The position numbers and the translations under genes were made by a program. Of a stretch of DNA of 64,000 nucleotides, positions 22,230 to 33,395 are shown piece by piece. The notes below the pieces were generated by a model, which saw only the letters and a program-made list of their open reading frames with translations, was not told the DNA's origin and searched no databases. Each line of letters starts with the position of its first letter. Within the stretch, counting starts at the first letter, position 1. The DNA is from Branchiostoma lanceolatum (taxonomy: Eukaryota > Chordata > Leptocardii > Amphioxiformes > Branchiostomatidae): NCBI RefSeq assembly GCF_035083965.1, contig NC_089724.1, forward strand, positions 1,188,501 to 1,252,500. Reading direction: 5' to 3'.

Positions 22230-25200
22230 ATGTGGAAGTTGCTGATCTTCATCCCTGCTGTAGGCACTCTGCCGGCCGCATCTGTTGGTGAATGCACTTT
22301 TTTTGCTTTATGAACAGACAAGGACAGTGCCACACACATACAGAGAACAGTAAGCCTGATAAAGTAAAGGTTACGTCCCATGGCCTTTTTGAGGACCTTT
22401 GAGCAGAGTCATGTTTTTCTTCCACCGCCTTTTACCTCCCCTCTCGAGTCAGATACCTATGTTTACATACGGGTGTGAGAAAAATTCCAAGGACACAACA
22501 TTGGCAGCGTCACGGGATTTGACCCTGGGACCGCAGGGTTTTGGTCCAAACACCCTGCCATATAATACGACCCAACGAGCAACAGTTGTTTCATCCATTT
22601 TATTTCGATTGATGCTGTAAACCTAATTTACCATAAACCTGGCGAATTTGAACAGTCCGTTTGATATTGATTATGATGCAGGTTACATATTTAGAATAAT
22701 GATAATGATAGTTTATTGTTTTGTTGACAACCTCCAAGCACATTGCAGCCGTTTAAACATGCCGAATTACATAGCTTTTGTTAAACAATGTTTGAACATA
22801 ACAAGCAAATAAAACTTACACAATCCAGATAGAACAATAACATTACACCGGAGTTTGGACCGATTAGAAAATTCACAGTACCCGGCTACCAGCAGACGAA
22901 CACATAATGATACATGATAATGTTACCGGTCTACGAAAATACAACACAGCAAATCTAACGAGACGTGGTTGCTCTCTTTCGACGTCTTTGCACACGCTTA
23001 AATTTTCATCCGAAGCAAAGACAACCAAACAAACCACAAATCAGTTAACTTATATTTGTTCCTTCTTGTATGCTCATAGTTAGCTTATTTTGATAACTTT
23101 TAGTTTTAGTTTTTTCATGATGAACTGGCAAATGCTTAGTAGTATTACTTGCTGATCATAATGTCTAGTTGTCATCTACATTTTACCCAAAGAAGGACAA
23201 GTTTGGTCTGAATCTCTTTTGTGAGATAAAAGTTACCCTGGAATAAAAAGATGCATGTTTTGTTACATCTTCGTTTCCTTTCTGCGCATTAGTGTGCACT
23301 GAAAAAAATTATTTAACATACAATTTGAAAATAATTTGTAGGACTCGCGGAGAACTGCACTTGTGTCTCGCTCTCCAAAACATGATGTACTGATGCACTG
23401 CTATAATCAGGTACAGGTCCGGACCTGGACCTGACCCTCTGGACCTGGACCGAACCTGGCTTTTCTGTACCGGTACCCACCCCTACCAACTCCTTACATG
23501 GATACCACGAACCATACATACTAAATAATTTTTAAACCAAACACTGTAATGACCCAAACTTTTATGCTAGGTTCAGCCGGAACATTTCTGGCGACGATAT
23601 CAGGCTACGACTACTTCAAAGTCCAAGCCTCTGGGCCGATGACGGCGACCAACGTGAAGGCCACGTGTGAAGCAGCGGGTTACGTCACGCCGTGTGCCGG
23701 GGACGGGACCTGCAAGTGGTCGTCACACGACGGCTGCGTCCTGACCGGTCTGACTAAGTGTACTTACCCGCTTGATGACGTATCAGAGGTTCTCTGTGGT
23801 AAGCGAGCCCCTCTGTGTCATGTGATGCGCGGAGTGTACATCTTCATGGGCTACAACTGGAGATCGGGGTCTGCGTGTGGAGTGGATGGCGGTTACTACT
23901 GCTCAACTGGGAATGATCACAGTGACAGATACGCCCTCTGCGCCCGAGGTGAGTACTGCACCACAAAGAGCGCTTGGTGGTCAGCTGAAGTGACGTGATG
24001 CAATTTGTACATTAGACAATACAAACATATACGAAAGTTTAACACTAACATAGCAGAAATTTCCAGTTTAACATAACATTTGAAAAATTGTATATTAAAC
24101 AGCACTGATTCACACTAATCACAGGACTCATTTTAGACCAAATATACAACTATTGTAGTCGGTGGTTATCACAAATTACGCTTCAACCACAACGGTCGGG
24201 CTAAAATCCGATCAAGTGATATTAACCTAAAGTCAACATGTCTTATTTACCAAACGGATTTTTTTTATAGAAAAATTGCTTGTATCGAAACTACTGCACT
24301 ATTCATTGCGTTACCAACCTCATGACATGGATCTATACACACTTTAGTCAAGGTGATCTTTGAGGGCGATAGCTATTCCTAGCTTTTTAGTATAAGTGCC
24401 TCAACTGTGCCACTGTATTTTGTCTATCTTTTACTGCAGATACCGACGACTGTGTCAGCAGTCCTTGTTGGTTCGGGGGAACCTGTGTGGATGAGACCAG
24501 AGATTTCAGCTGTGTCTGTCCGAAAGGGTTTGGCGGGAAAAGGTGTGAAATCGGTACGAGACATTTATCAAACGTTAAGAAACATGTAAGTGACGAACAC
24601 ATTGTTCTACCAAAAATACTTCGTAAGTTGCACACACTCTTTTGCTCACAGGCGTATACACCTTTTTATTCAAATTTGAACAGAATAACGTTTCTTTGCA
24701 GTTGCGTTTTCCGAAAAGTGCTACCAGTTCTCCCTCGACGCCCTCTCAGGCTCCGATGCTGAACACACCTGCAGTACCAACAACGGCCACCTGGCGGACG
24801 TGAAGGACGTGCAGCAGCAAACCTTCATCGCCGAGGGCATCGTGGCCACGACTGGGGCCTCCAGTTGGCTCGGGATGAAGTTGAAACCTGTATATACCCT
24901 CACGTACAGTGACGACTCGGTTTCTCAGGGTTTGTATCCATCCCACTTTACCTCACCGTATGGTATGATGTGACAGTTAGGCGCATGCTAGTTGCGACCG
25001 CATCAGCACAACGGCAATGTTGAATATTTTTGTGTAGCGCATGTGACAGAATATCTAGTATTCTTTCGCCTTTATAAACATACGACTAGTTATTTTACTA
25101 TATGATTTTTTTAAAACATCAGGGCCCCTACAGATTTCTGCTGCCCAGCCCCCCGCCCATTGTGACCTGTGCGTTCTCCTGAACAGCTCCAACAGCTTTC

Positions 25201-28045
25201 AGGCGGAACCTACGGCATGCACGGAACAGCACAACTACGTCTGCCAGTCTGGTCAGTATGATAACTGGATGGACTACCCTTAAGATTTATAGATAAATAA
25301 ATAAATGATTATAGTTTTCTTTTGTTATACTAGATTAATGTATATACTAGAATACTGTAGGTAGTTTGATTTTGTTCTAACGCGAGATAGGGATTTACCG
25401 AGCTTTTGCATACGTTTTATAATATGTCAAAATTCATTGATGCATCAATGCAAGGAAACATAGAGGGGTGGAGGGGCGGTGATGTATTGGGTTTGTTAAT
25501 GATATGCTTTTTTCCCTGGCACAAAAAGCACAAAAAGAGAGACTCTTTTTAATCTAAGCACGATTCTTTGTCATATTTTCAGATGTCGAATCGTGTGAGC
25601 CAAACGTCTGCCGGAACGGTGGAAACTGCACCTCCTGTTTCGCCGAGTCCGTCTTTTTCTGTGACTGTCCTGATGGGTTCGCGGGGACGTTGTGCGAGAT
25701 CGGTAAATTAGACCAGTATTATAGACATCCATTCAGCTTAGTTCTGATGTACTTTGAAATGTAGCGGGTAACACACTATCCTAGATGTAAATTCAGTTCT
25801 TAGTGCGTACTTTCTTATATAGCTGGTAACACTTTTAATGATAGTATTAAATCTGATTACCAATAGTTCCATACGACTTTTGTGCCTATTATCACTATTC
25901 ATAGGGAGACGAGGATGTTCCTTATTGTGATCATTATACTTTGTATTTTCCAACACTTCTAAAGAAAACTGAAACAAACAAAATCGGTCTATTGCTTTTC
26001 AGAAATTGATGAATGTGCTTCGAATCCTTGTCAAAACGGAGGAACATGCCATGATGACGTCAGCTCTTACAGATGCCGCTGTCGGCCTGGTTACAGAGGG
26101 GAGAAATGTGAATCAGGTAATAAGATAATCGTCTCATTTAATCCCTGCATCCGCTACAGTGCATATAAAATACAACACGTCGAATTTTGTATCACTCAAA
26201 GTGCCAGCAAGACCTCGAGTCGGATCACACGGAGAGCGACCCGACCCATGTTAGGGCCGGAACCGAGGGTGATGCGGAATTTACCAGTACCGTATAGTAT
26301 ATTATTCATAAAATACCTACCTGAGAGAACAAACAGTTTAATGCAAAATGCGCCGGAAGTTGAGAGAATTTCGTGTCCACGAACACAATTTGCTACAGCA
26401 TCGATTCCTACTTCCGAATCCGGTATTGGAATATTCGACAGCGGCACAAGCGGCGTACGCGAAGCGCATTCGAATCACCTGATGGAAGCCCAGGCAATAC
26501 CGTAACGGTAAAATACAGACCGGTCCGGAACACCCATATCAAGTGTTAGTCCTTCCCATGTATGACAAACATGTAAATAACCATACATGTAAAACAAAAA
26601 TTTTCAAACGACATACTTCTGTATTACCGTAAGTTTCATGTTGTCTCTGCAGCAGACGTAGACTGGTGTGCTCTTGTGACCTGCCCGCTTGACTGGACCT
26701 GTCATGATTACGGCACTCATTTCACGTGCAAGGGTAGGTAACGTAACATGACCTATTTACGTGCAGAACCTATTTACGTCCAGTTTGGCTCATGTCCACA
26801 TGTCGCGGTGTATTATGCCAAAGCCTCTTCTCATGAGCAATAAAGAACTTCATAAGTATGATCCTTAGCCATCTCTATCATTTTTGCACAGCAAAATATA
26901 ATGGCCATGCGTTTACCACGTGAACGACACGTGCCGCGCATGTGGGGGGAATTTACAGATAATATATTTTTTTCCATCGCGTTAAGGAAGTGGCCGGACA
27001 GACATAGTGATGTTATTATCATCTGTCTGCAGACTACTTTGGACAGTTACTGTGCATTTTTTTCTGGTCTATGTTCTTCAAGCATAGCGCTAGAAGGGAA
27101 AAGACGGAGGTGGACGATAATGGGTTACCCTAGCACAATTCTTCATCATATAACTCAGTGTAAATACATGCTCGCACGGCGTTGAATAGGCGGAGAAAAA
27201 CTTACAGACCATGCATTTTCTTTTTAGAAGAGCTGATATTTCTGACCATGGGTTTAAGATTTGGCTCTGTCCGTGCGGTTTTAAGATAAATACGTTTTGA
27301 ATAAATCGGACGTAAATTGGTCATGTTACGTTACATAGCGTCGTCTTACAATTCTAAAAGCTGTTTTGTTTGGTTATATGTCAGGGACAACAGTTTTCTA
27401 CACACACACATACATACACACACACACACGAACATATTAAACGCAGATGTTGGTATACGTTGCGGATATTCGATTCTTTACTTTAAGAACAAAAACACTA
27501 CGACAAAGGTCTTAAACAAGGTCTTAGCTGAAACTTGACGGCATTTTTCCTTCATCATTACATTCAAGATCCCACAAATAAGTGCAGTCAAGCTCTAGAT
27601 CTTTTTGCAAAAAGTACACACAAATGAAAATTGATTTTTCTTTTCTAAAACATTACATAGACAAAGAATAAAGAGGGAGTGTAGCCTAGAGCTGACAAAA
27701 CATCATGTCTAAAACATTGGACTCATCAACTAAATTTTTATCGTACTTCCAGAGGACTTACATTTTGTACAGTCACATAGAAGATCGATTTATGTATTGA
27801 GGTGAAAGACAGTGAGGGAATCATGTGATCACCGCCGCATATTCGTTCTTTACCTACCGTGAGTCCTATTGCCGCACATAGGTTCGCCCTTAGTAATAGC
27901 CTCACCCTGGCATGTACATGCTGAACCAATTAATAAATGATTAAATAAATAAATTTGTTCTTTACGTTTCATTCCAGCGCCTTTCTGTCCGGACGGCATG
28001 CCGTGCAAAGAGAAGGGCGGTTCGTTCTCGTGCCGGGCTGACTGA
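22230..28045 (+). CDS. EC2: secreted N-domain/EGF/CTLD mosaic protein
   Basis: Exons: signal peptide 22230-22287, N-terminal domain 23577-23948, EGF 24440-24553, CTLD 24702-24929 and 25123-25251, seven-cysteine EGF 25583-25702, EGF 26003-26116, half-EGF 26656-26733, last exon 27978-28045 (TGA). The total is 1281 bp, 426 residues, all phase 1. The signal reads [18 protein letters not shown]. The start was chosen by the signal peptide and by identity with EC3. No TM segment, so secretion is predicted. The last exon is shorter than in paralogues: it lacks the segment with the first two cysteines of the final half-EGF and keeps only [12 protein letters not shown] onwards. Function unknown. Confidence 0.85.
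23577..23948 (+). CDS. EC2 unnamed cysteine-rich N-terminal domain
   Basis: About 124 residues in one exon, with ten cysteines. Landmarks: [58 protein letters not shown] do not recognise a named family. It recurs in EC3 (34397), EC4 (41835), EC5 (51049) and, split by an intron, EC6. EC2 and EC3 have two cysteines (SACGVDG and YYC/HEC) that EC4, EC5 and EC6 lack. Confidence 0.75.
24440..25251 (+). CDS. EC2 EGF and C-type lectin-like exons
   Basis: The EGF (24440-24553) starts [16 protein letters not shown]. The CTLD exons carry [36 protein letters not shown], then [13 protein letters not shown] and QHNYVCQSG. The calcium-binding EPN/QPD and WND motifs are not present ([11 protein letters not shown] stands at that place), so calcium-dependent sugar binding is not predicted. 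The donor of the first CTLD exon, G|GTTTGT, is weak but conserved in position. Confidence 0.8.
25583..28045 (+). CDS. EC2 C-terminal EGF and half-EGF exons
   Basis: 25583-25702: seven-cysteine EGF ([11 protein letters not shown]). 26003-26116: [19 protein letters not shown]. 26656-26733: [16 protein letters not shown] half-EGF; its acceptor region reads CAGCAG, so a start at 26653 would add one Ala (a NAGNAG acceptor). 27978-28045: shortened terminal module. The 26.7-28.0 kb intron contains the dispersed repeat at 27000-27290 and a CA tract near 27405-27430. Confidence 0.8.
26173..26290. mobile_element. Old fold-back element in EC2 intron
   Basis: Diverged counterpart of the inverted-repeat element at 33452-33565 in the matching EC3 intron. 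Both start with ACAACAC, contain GTCGGATC and CGACCCA/CGACCCG blocks and end with GATGCGGAAT. Being in the same intron of both genes, it probably predates their duplication. Confidence 0.5.
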
Positions 28046-28930
28046 GAACTATGACGTCATGACCAACCGGCTGGATATGCTTGTTTCTTAAGATTAGTCT
28101 TGCATTCAAGGTTTACAGATAAACGACTATACGAGTAACATAATATTGAAATAGAGACCTTCTGTACATAGTATTGAATATTACTCAGTGTAAACATGTA
28201 TGGGTCCACAAAATACGCAATCTTCTTATTGTAGATGGATGTTTGTTTCCCTGGCCAAATGAGACAAGAAACATCATCATGAAAACAAACGCAAGTGATA
28301 ATGTAATGGTAAATGCCTTAGACAAAACTGCACACTAAACCTGCATTCGCCAGGATCAGTTTGATATTACGGTTTCAACGGCAGAATCAGTACGAGATAA
28401 ATAAATGTGCTGTTTGATATATGATTCGCACATTATCTTAGTACATTATGTCCAGGCACTTATTTGGTTATACGATATTATGTTTATGTTATCTAAGTTA
28501 CTCCGGTTTTTTATCAATTTGTAGTTCGCATAATGTTTTGTTATTTCTTGCAACCTTCTTTGAATTTCATGTAAAAAAACCTTTGTTTGGGGTTTCCCCA
28601 CAGGGCTCATTGAAAATCGCCAGCTGACTGAGATGATTCCCCTGGTGAAATAAAAATAAATAAACAAACAATTACAAACTGCCGTGCATGCAACTGGAAT
28701 ACAATTAAATTACAGCAAACGCATTTGCCATGCTATATGTTCATGTACAAGTTATGTTTTCTGCAATACGATTTACAATAAGATCTAGGCGTAGGATCTA
28801 ACAAATGTAAGATTTACAAATTTGATATGTGTAGACGATTCCCATTTTTCGTAACGTGTAACTCTCCCAGAGCCCTTAGCTGAGACCACTTGGGTCCATC
28901 CCGTCCCCAAACGTCTCCACAGCCAGGACA

Positions 28931-29174
28931 GCTGTGAACGGGTCCCCCGAAAGTGCGAAATGGAATTGTTGCTATCTACTGGTATTTCATTTCAAAATGT
29001 TACATATGTTGTTTTCGTTCTTCCATTTCGTTCCAGTTCGTTCCAGTTCGTTCCATTTCGTTCCATTTCGTTCCATTTCGTTCCATTTCGTTCCATTTCG
29101 TTCCATTTCGTTCCTTTTCGTTCCATTTCGTTCCATTTCGTTCCATTTCGCACTTTCGGGGGACCGCTGTGAAC
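28931..29174. mobile_element. Non-autonomous inverted-repeat element with a 10-bp satellite core
   Basis: Perfect 25-bp terminal inverted repeats at 28941-28965 and 29141-29165 (outer end GGTCCCCCGAAAGTGCG). They are bounded by the 9-bp direct repeat GCTGTGAAC (28931-28939 and 29166-29174), with one extra G on the left. The interior from about 29025 is a tandem array of TTCCATTTCG units (some TTCCAGTTCG), which merges into the right terminal repeat. Length of direct repeat would fit a MULE- or hAT-like transposon, but no family is certain. Confidence 0.75.
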
Positions 29175-29844
29175 TCCTGACTCTCAAATTACGTGTGCCA
29201 ACACGTAAGGTCAAAGGACCGAGGATGTCGCAACAGCCGTTATGGCTATGACATATTGAAGTTTATCGCCTTGTAAGCAACAATACGTAGACAGGACCCA
29301 TTTTTTTGGTTGTTTTGTTTGCTTGTTTGTGCCTTTATTTATTCTAGAAAAATGCTTTATTCGGCCATCTTTACATAGAGGTCAAGATGTGGGCATGTCA
29401 AGGGGTCAACATAACAAAAAAAATAACTAATGCTTGGTCAACCAAGGTAATAAGCATCTCCATATTTCAAGTACATGTACATGTAGTCGGACACGTGATT
29501 TAAATGCTACAGGACATTTCCCTCTCCGTCTTCGTACACTGATCACCCAGCCTTCGTCTAGTTTGCGTCATCTGGAGGCCTTCGTCTCCAAAAAATACCG
29601 CCTTCAGCTGCCGTGTGGCTTGCAAAACAGGAATAAGTAGTGGCGTTTTCAACCAAAACTTTTGAGAGCCATTGGCGAGAAACATGTATATTGAGAGTTT
29701 TACATTTATGTTAGGATATGTTTGTTCTGTAAACCTGACAACCAATGAATTCAACCAGTATCTTAGAACACTTTGAGATTTGAAATAAGTGAAGAACAAT
29801 ATTACCAACAGCAATAGTATGTCTTTCCTTCTTACGTACACTCA

Positions 29845-30408
29845 GCCTTCTGTGCATTCACGTCACGAGTGCATTCACGTCACGGCGCGAGGTCACGCCA
29901 CGCGTCGCCCTTGACAAGTATACAATGATGTCTACCCTGGCCTACAACAACCAGCGGTCTGCATCTTTGCGTCATGTTAATACCTGAAGCCTAATATACG
30001 GACGAGGTTGAAGGGGTTGATTAGGCGGGGAGGGTGCCAATAAGCCGGGGAGGGTGCCAAAAAGCCGACCAGAGTAATCTCTAAAAGCCCAGCCCAGATG
30101 TCTTTTAATTTCCTATAGCAACATGTTAACAACGAGCTACAAACCTTTGTAAACAGAACGGCACCCACTAGTAACAGTCATACCAACACAAGTAAGCCAT
30201 GGTATTTTTGATTAAAATGTTCGAGAGGTCGCGACACACGTCCTGCCTGCCTGCTAAGTAGGCAGTACCGTCTAACGAGGCCGCAGCAGCCAGCAGCCTG
30301 CATCTTCGCGTTAAGTTGACGCCTTTGATATCTTGCCAGGAACAACGTGTTACAAACTGGTGTAAAAAGAACACCGCCCACTTGTAACAGTCAAGATTCA
30401 ACTTAAAG
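29845..30408 (+). promoter_or_regulatory. Conserved upstream block of EC3
   Basis: Ordered similarity with the EC2 upstream block (21765-22229) over about 500 bp, ending at the start codon. It differs by a small duplication of GTGCATTCACGTCACG near 29853-29883 and by an insertion with a repeated GGGGAGGGTGCCAA motif near 30026-30062. Confidence 0.5.
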
Positions 30409-33395
30409 ATGTGGAAGTTGCTGATCTTCATCGCTGCTGTAGCCACTCTGCCGGCCGCATCTATTGGTGAATATAACATTTGGTTTAACCCTTTTATCTG
30501 GTTGATGTTGTGTAGAAGTAATTTCCCATAATCCTGGCGGCTTTCAATAGTCGATGGTACCGGTTTGACATTGATTTTGAGTGCGCTACATGATTTGCAG
30601 GCTTTATGATGATAAGGAAACAACAGTTTAGTGATTTATTGATAACCTTCAATTACATTGCAGCCATTTTAACATGCTGTATTACATACTTGGTGTTAAC
30701 TACTATGTATATAATACACAGATAAACTAACACGCTCTATAAACAGGATATTAGGTCTGATATTCATATTAATTTACTCTGGTCCTGAAACTATCCCTGT
30801 TTATATCTAATTTACCGTGATCTTTTTCATTCCAATAATTGTTATTGGATGTGATTCTTGAAGGTCTTTTAGTACCGCACCTCATGTGTGTTACTGCCAT
30901 TATTACTGCTTCCTTTTCTGCAGATACCGACGACTGTGTCAGCAGTCCGTGTTGGTTTGGCGGAACCTGTGTGGACGAGCCCAGAGATTTCAGCTGTGTC
31001 TGTCCGAAAGGATTTGGTGGGAAAAGGTGTGAAATTGGTAGGAAACGTTTATTGCTTTTTGCTGTACCAAAAATCCTTTATAAGTTGCACACACTCTTTT
31101 GCTCATTTTGTTGCATTAACTTAAGATAAAAGTAGAAAGGTAGCACTAGCCGTAAAATACATACTGTAATTTGTACTCTGACAAATGATCTATCCTAACA
31201 AACTAATCTGTGTATTCTTACTTAAACACATTCATTTGTATGAGAATGTGACCAGACCAGGCCCCTGCAGTACTTGCTATATAACGTAATCGAACACCAC
31301 AGACTGTCTGCTACTTTACCAATATGCATCATGCCATGATGGTGACAGCTGTCCGGTCCAGTTCGTCATTTACACCGTAAACAATTTTGTTGACTAAACT
31401 CTAGATAAAACTGGTAAGGTTATATTTGCCAACAAATACAAATATTTACCTTCACATGGCCTAGCCTAACAAACAACTGCCCTGTACTTGCTATATAACG
31501 TAATCGAACACCACATGCTGTCTGCTACTTTACTAGTGACCTTGGTGACAGCATTCCGGTCCAGATCATTGATATCATTAGTTACCAGGTGCATTCCAGA
31601 TCATTGACGTTATAAGTCCCTCCAGTACTTGATATATAACGTAATCGAACACCACAGGGTGCCTGCTACTTAACCAATAAGCATCGTGGTGACAGCTGTC
31701 CGGTCCAGTTCGTTGACGTTATTTGTTTGGAGCGAAAGAAGAAGAGGAAGTAACATAGCGAAAACAAGGTTTCCCTTCCGTGAAGGTAACATAAATACTT
31801 TTACAGTTGAGCTTTCCGGACAGTGCTACCAGTTCTCCCTCGACGCGCTCTCCCACTCCGATGCCGAGCAAATATGCAGTACCAACAACGGCCACCTGGC
31901 GGACGTGAAGGACGGACAGCAGCAAACCTTTATCACCAACGGCATCGCGGCCACGACCGGGGCCTCCAGCTGGCTCGGGATGAAGCTGCTACATGTATAC
32001 ACCCTCAAGTACAATGACGGCTCGGTTTCTCAAGGTTCGTCTCAATCTTACTTGATGGTAGTAGTCGAAGTAGTAGTATTAGTAGTTGTAGTAGGCACCC
32101 TTCCGTCTCTGCAGATGACGATAGTACTCTAGAATTAGCGACGTTGGCATCGTCTTGCCTGGCTTTGGAGACCAATCCGGCCGTGACAGTCTAATCTTTT
32201 GCTTTCACCATTGCTCCCTGAAGCTATTTCTTTTTCAACAACAGGTCTTCTACAGATGGCTGCAGCTCAGCCTCCCGCCGAGTGTGACCGGTGCGTTCTC
32301 CTAGACAGCCCCAACAGCTTCCAGCCAGAACCAACACCATGCGCGGAACAGCACAACTACGTCTGCCAGTCGGGTCAGTGCGATTATAGTTATCTTCTGT
32401 TACATGATGATGATTAATGTAACACGCTGGAATTCTGCAAGTAGCTTCAGTTTGTTCTAACGCGAGATATCTATTTACCGAACTTGTGCCTACATTGTCT
32501 TTATTATTGCATCAATGCAAGGAAACATAGAGGGACGTTGAGGTTGTCGGTTGTATTTCGTATGATAGATAGATGCTATGTCCTTTTTCCTGGGAAGAAT
32601 TTAGAAAATAGGCGCTTTGAAAATGGAACCACGATTCTTCCTCATGTTTGCAGATGTCGAAACATGTGAACCAAACGTCTGCCAGAACGACGGAAACTGC
32701 ACCTCTTGTTTCGGCGAGTCCATCTTTTTCTGTGACTGTCCAGATGGGTTTGGCGGGAAATTCTGCGAGATAGGTAAGATGTAGAGTCATTATTATAGAC
32801 ATCCATTTAGCTTAGTTCTGATGTAATTTCACACATAGATGGTAAAACATTATCCTAGATATCCATTCACTTCCTTCGTACTTTTTTTGTACAGCTGGTA
32901 ACACTTTTAATGATACAACTGAATCTAATTAGCAAAGGTTCCATACGACTTTCATGCCTATTATCACTATTTATGCTAGGGTCACATTTCAAATCCGGGG
33001 CCCGGCCGGGCAGTCTTTGGGAACGAAAAGTATGATATAAAAGACAACAAAAACACAAAACGTACCCAAAATTATGCAAGAGCATAGCTTGTGCGAATTT
33101 AGTGACATTCACTTTGATTTTCGCTTCCGCAAACAGCCCGGCCGGGTCCCGGTTAGGAAATATGACCCTAGCATTATAGGGGTATTTAGATGTCTAAGTT
33201 TGTGACATTATGATTTTTTTTTATTTTCCACACTTCTAAGAAATATCTAAAACAAACAAAATTTGGTCTATTGCTTTTCAGACATTGATGAATGTGCTTC
33301 GAATCCTTGTGAAAACGGCGGAACTTGTCATGATGACGTCAGCTCTTACAGATGCCTCTGTCGCCCTGGTTACAGGGGGGACAACTGTGAATCAG
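30409..33395 (+). CDS. EC3 first half: signal peptide, EGF, CTLD, two EGFs
   Basis: Signal [18 protein letters not shown] differs from EC2 in only a few residues. The EGF ([16 protein letters not shown]) and CTLD ([33 protein letters not shown]) are close copies of EC2. Between 30466 and 30924, where EC2 has its N-terminal domain in a 2.1-kb interval, there are only 450 bp and no such exon. The intron at 31038-31806 holds three repeats of a unit starting ATATAACGTAATCGAACACC. Confidence 0.8.

Larger units (their letters stand above)
28046..30408. other. Spacer between EC2 and EC3
   Basis: 3' flank of EC2 with a candidate AATAAA at 28649-28654, then the terminal-inverted-repeat element at 28931-29174, then non-coding sequence, and from 29845 the conserved EC promoter block. 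It contains two copies of ATTCACGTCAC (29856-29866 and 29873-29883). No further gene seen. Confidence 0.5.

Noticed and set aside
23340-23520. GGTCCGGACCTGGACCTG-rich patch before the EC2 N-domain exon
   Set aside because: Looks like a low-complexity dispersed repeat in the intron; no inverted ends or coding evidence, so not scored as a separate element.
26196-26505. Open frames of 83-85 residues on both strands in an EC2 intron
   Set aside because: They lie in an old fold-back element shared with EC3 and carry no module of the family.
28934-29251. Long frames in all three phases with F-H-F-V-P-F-R-S repeats
   Set aside because: Artefact of the 10-bp satellite inside an inverted-repeat element.
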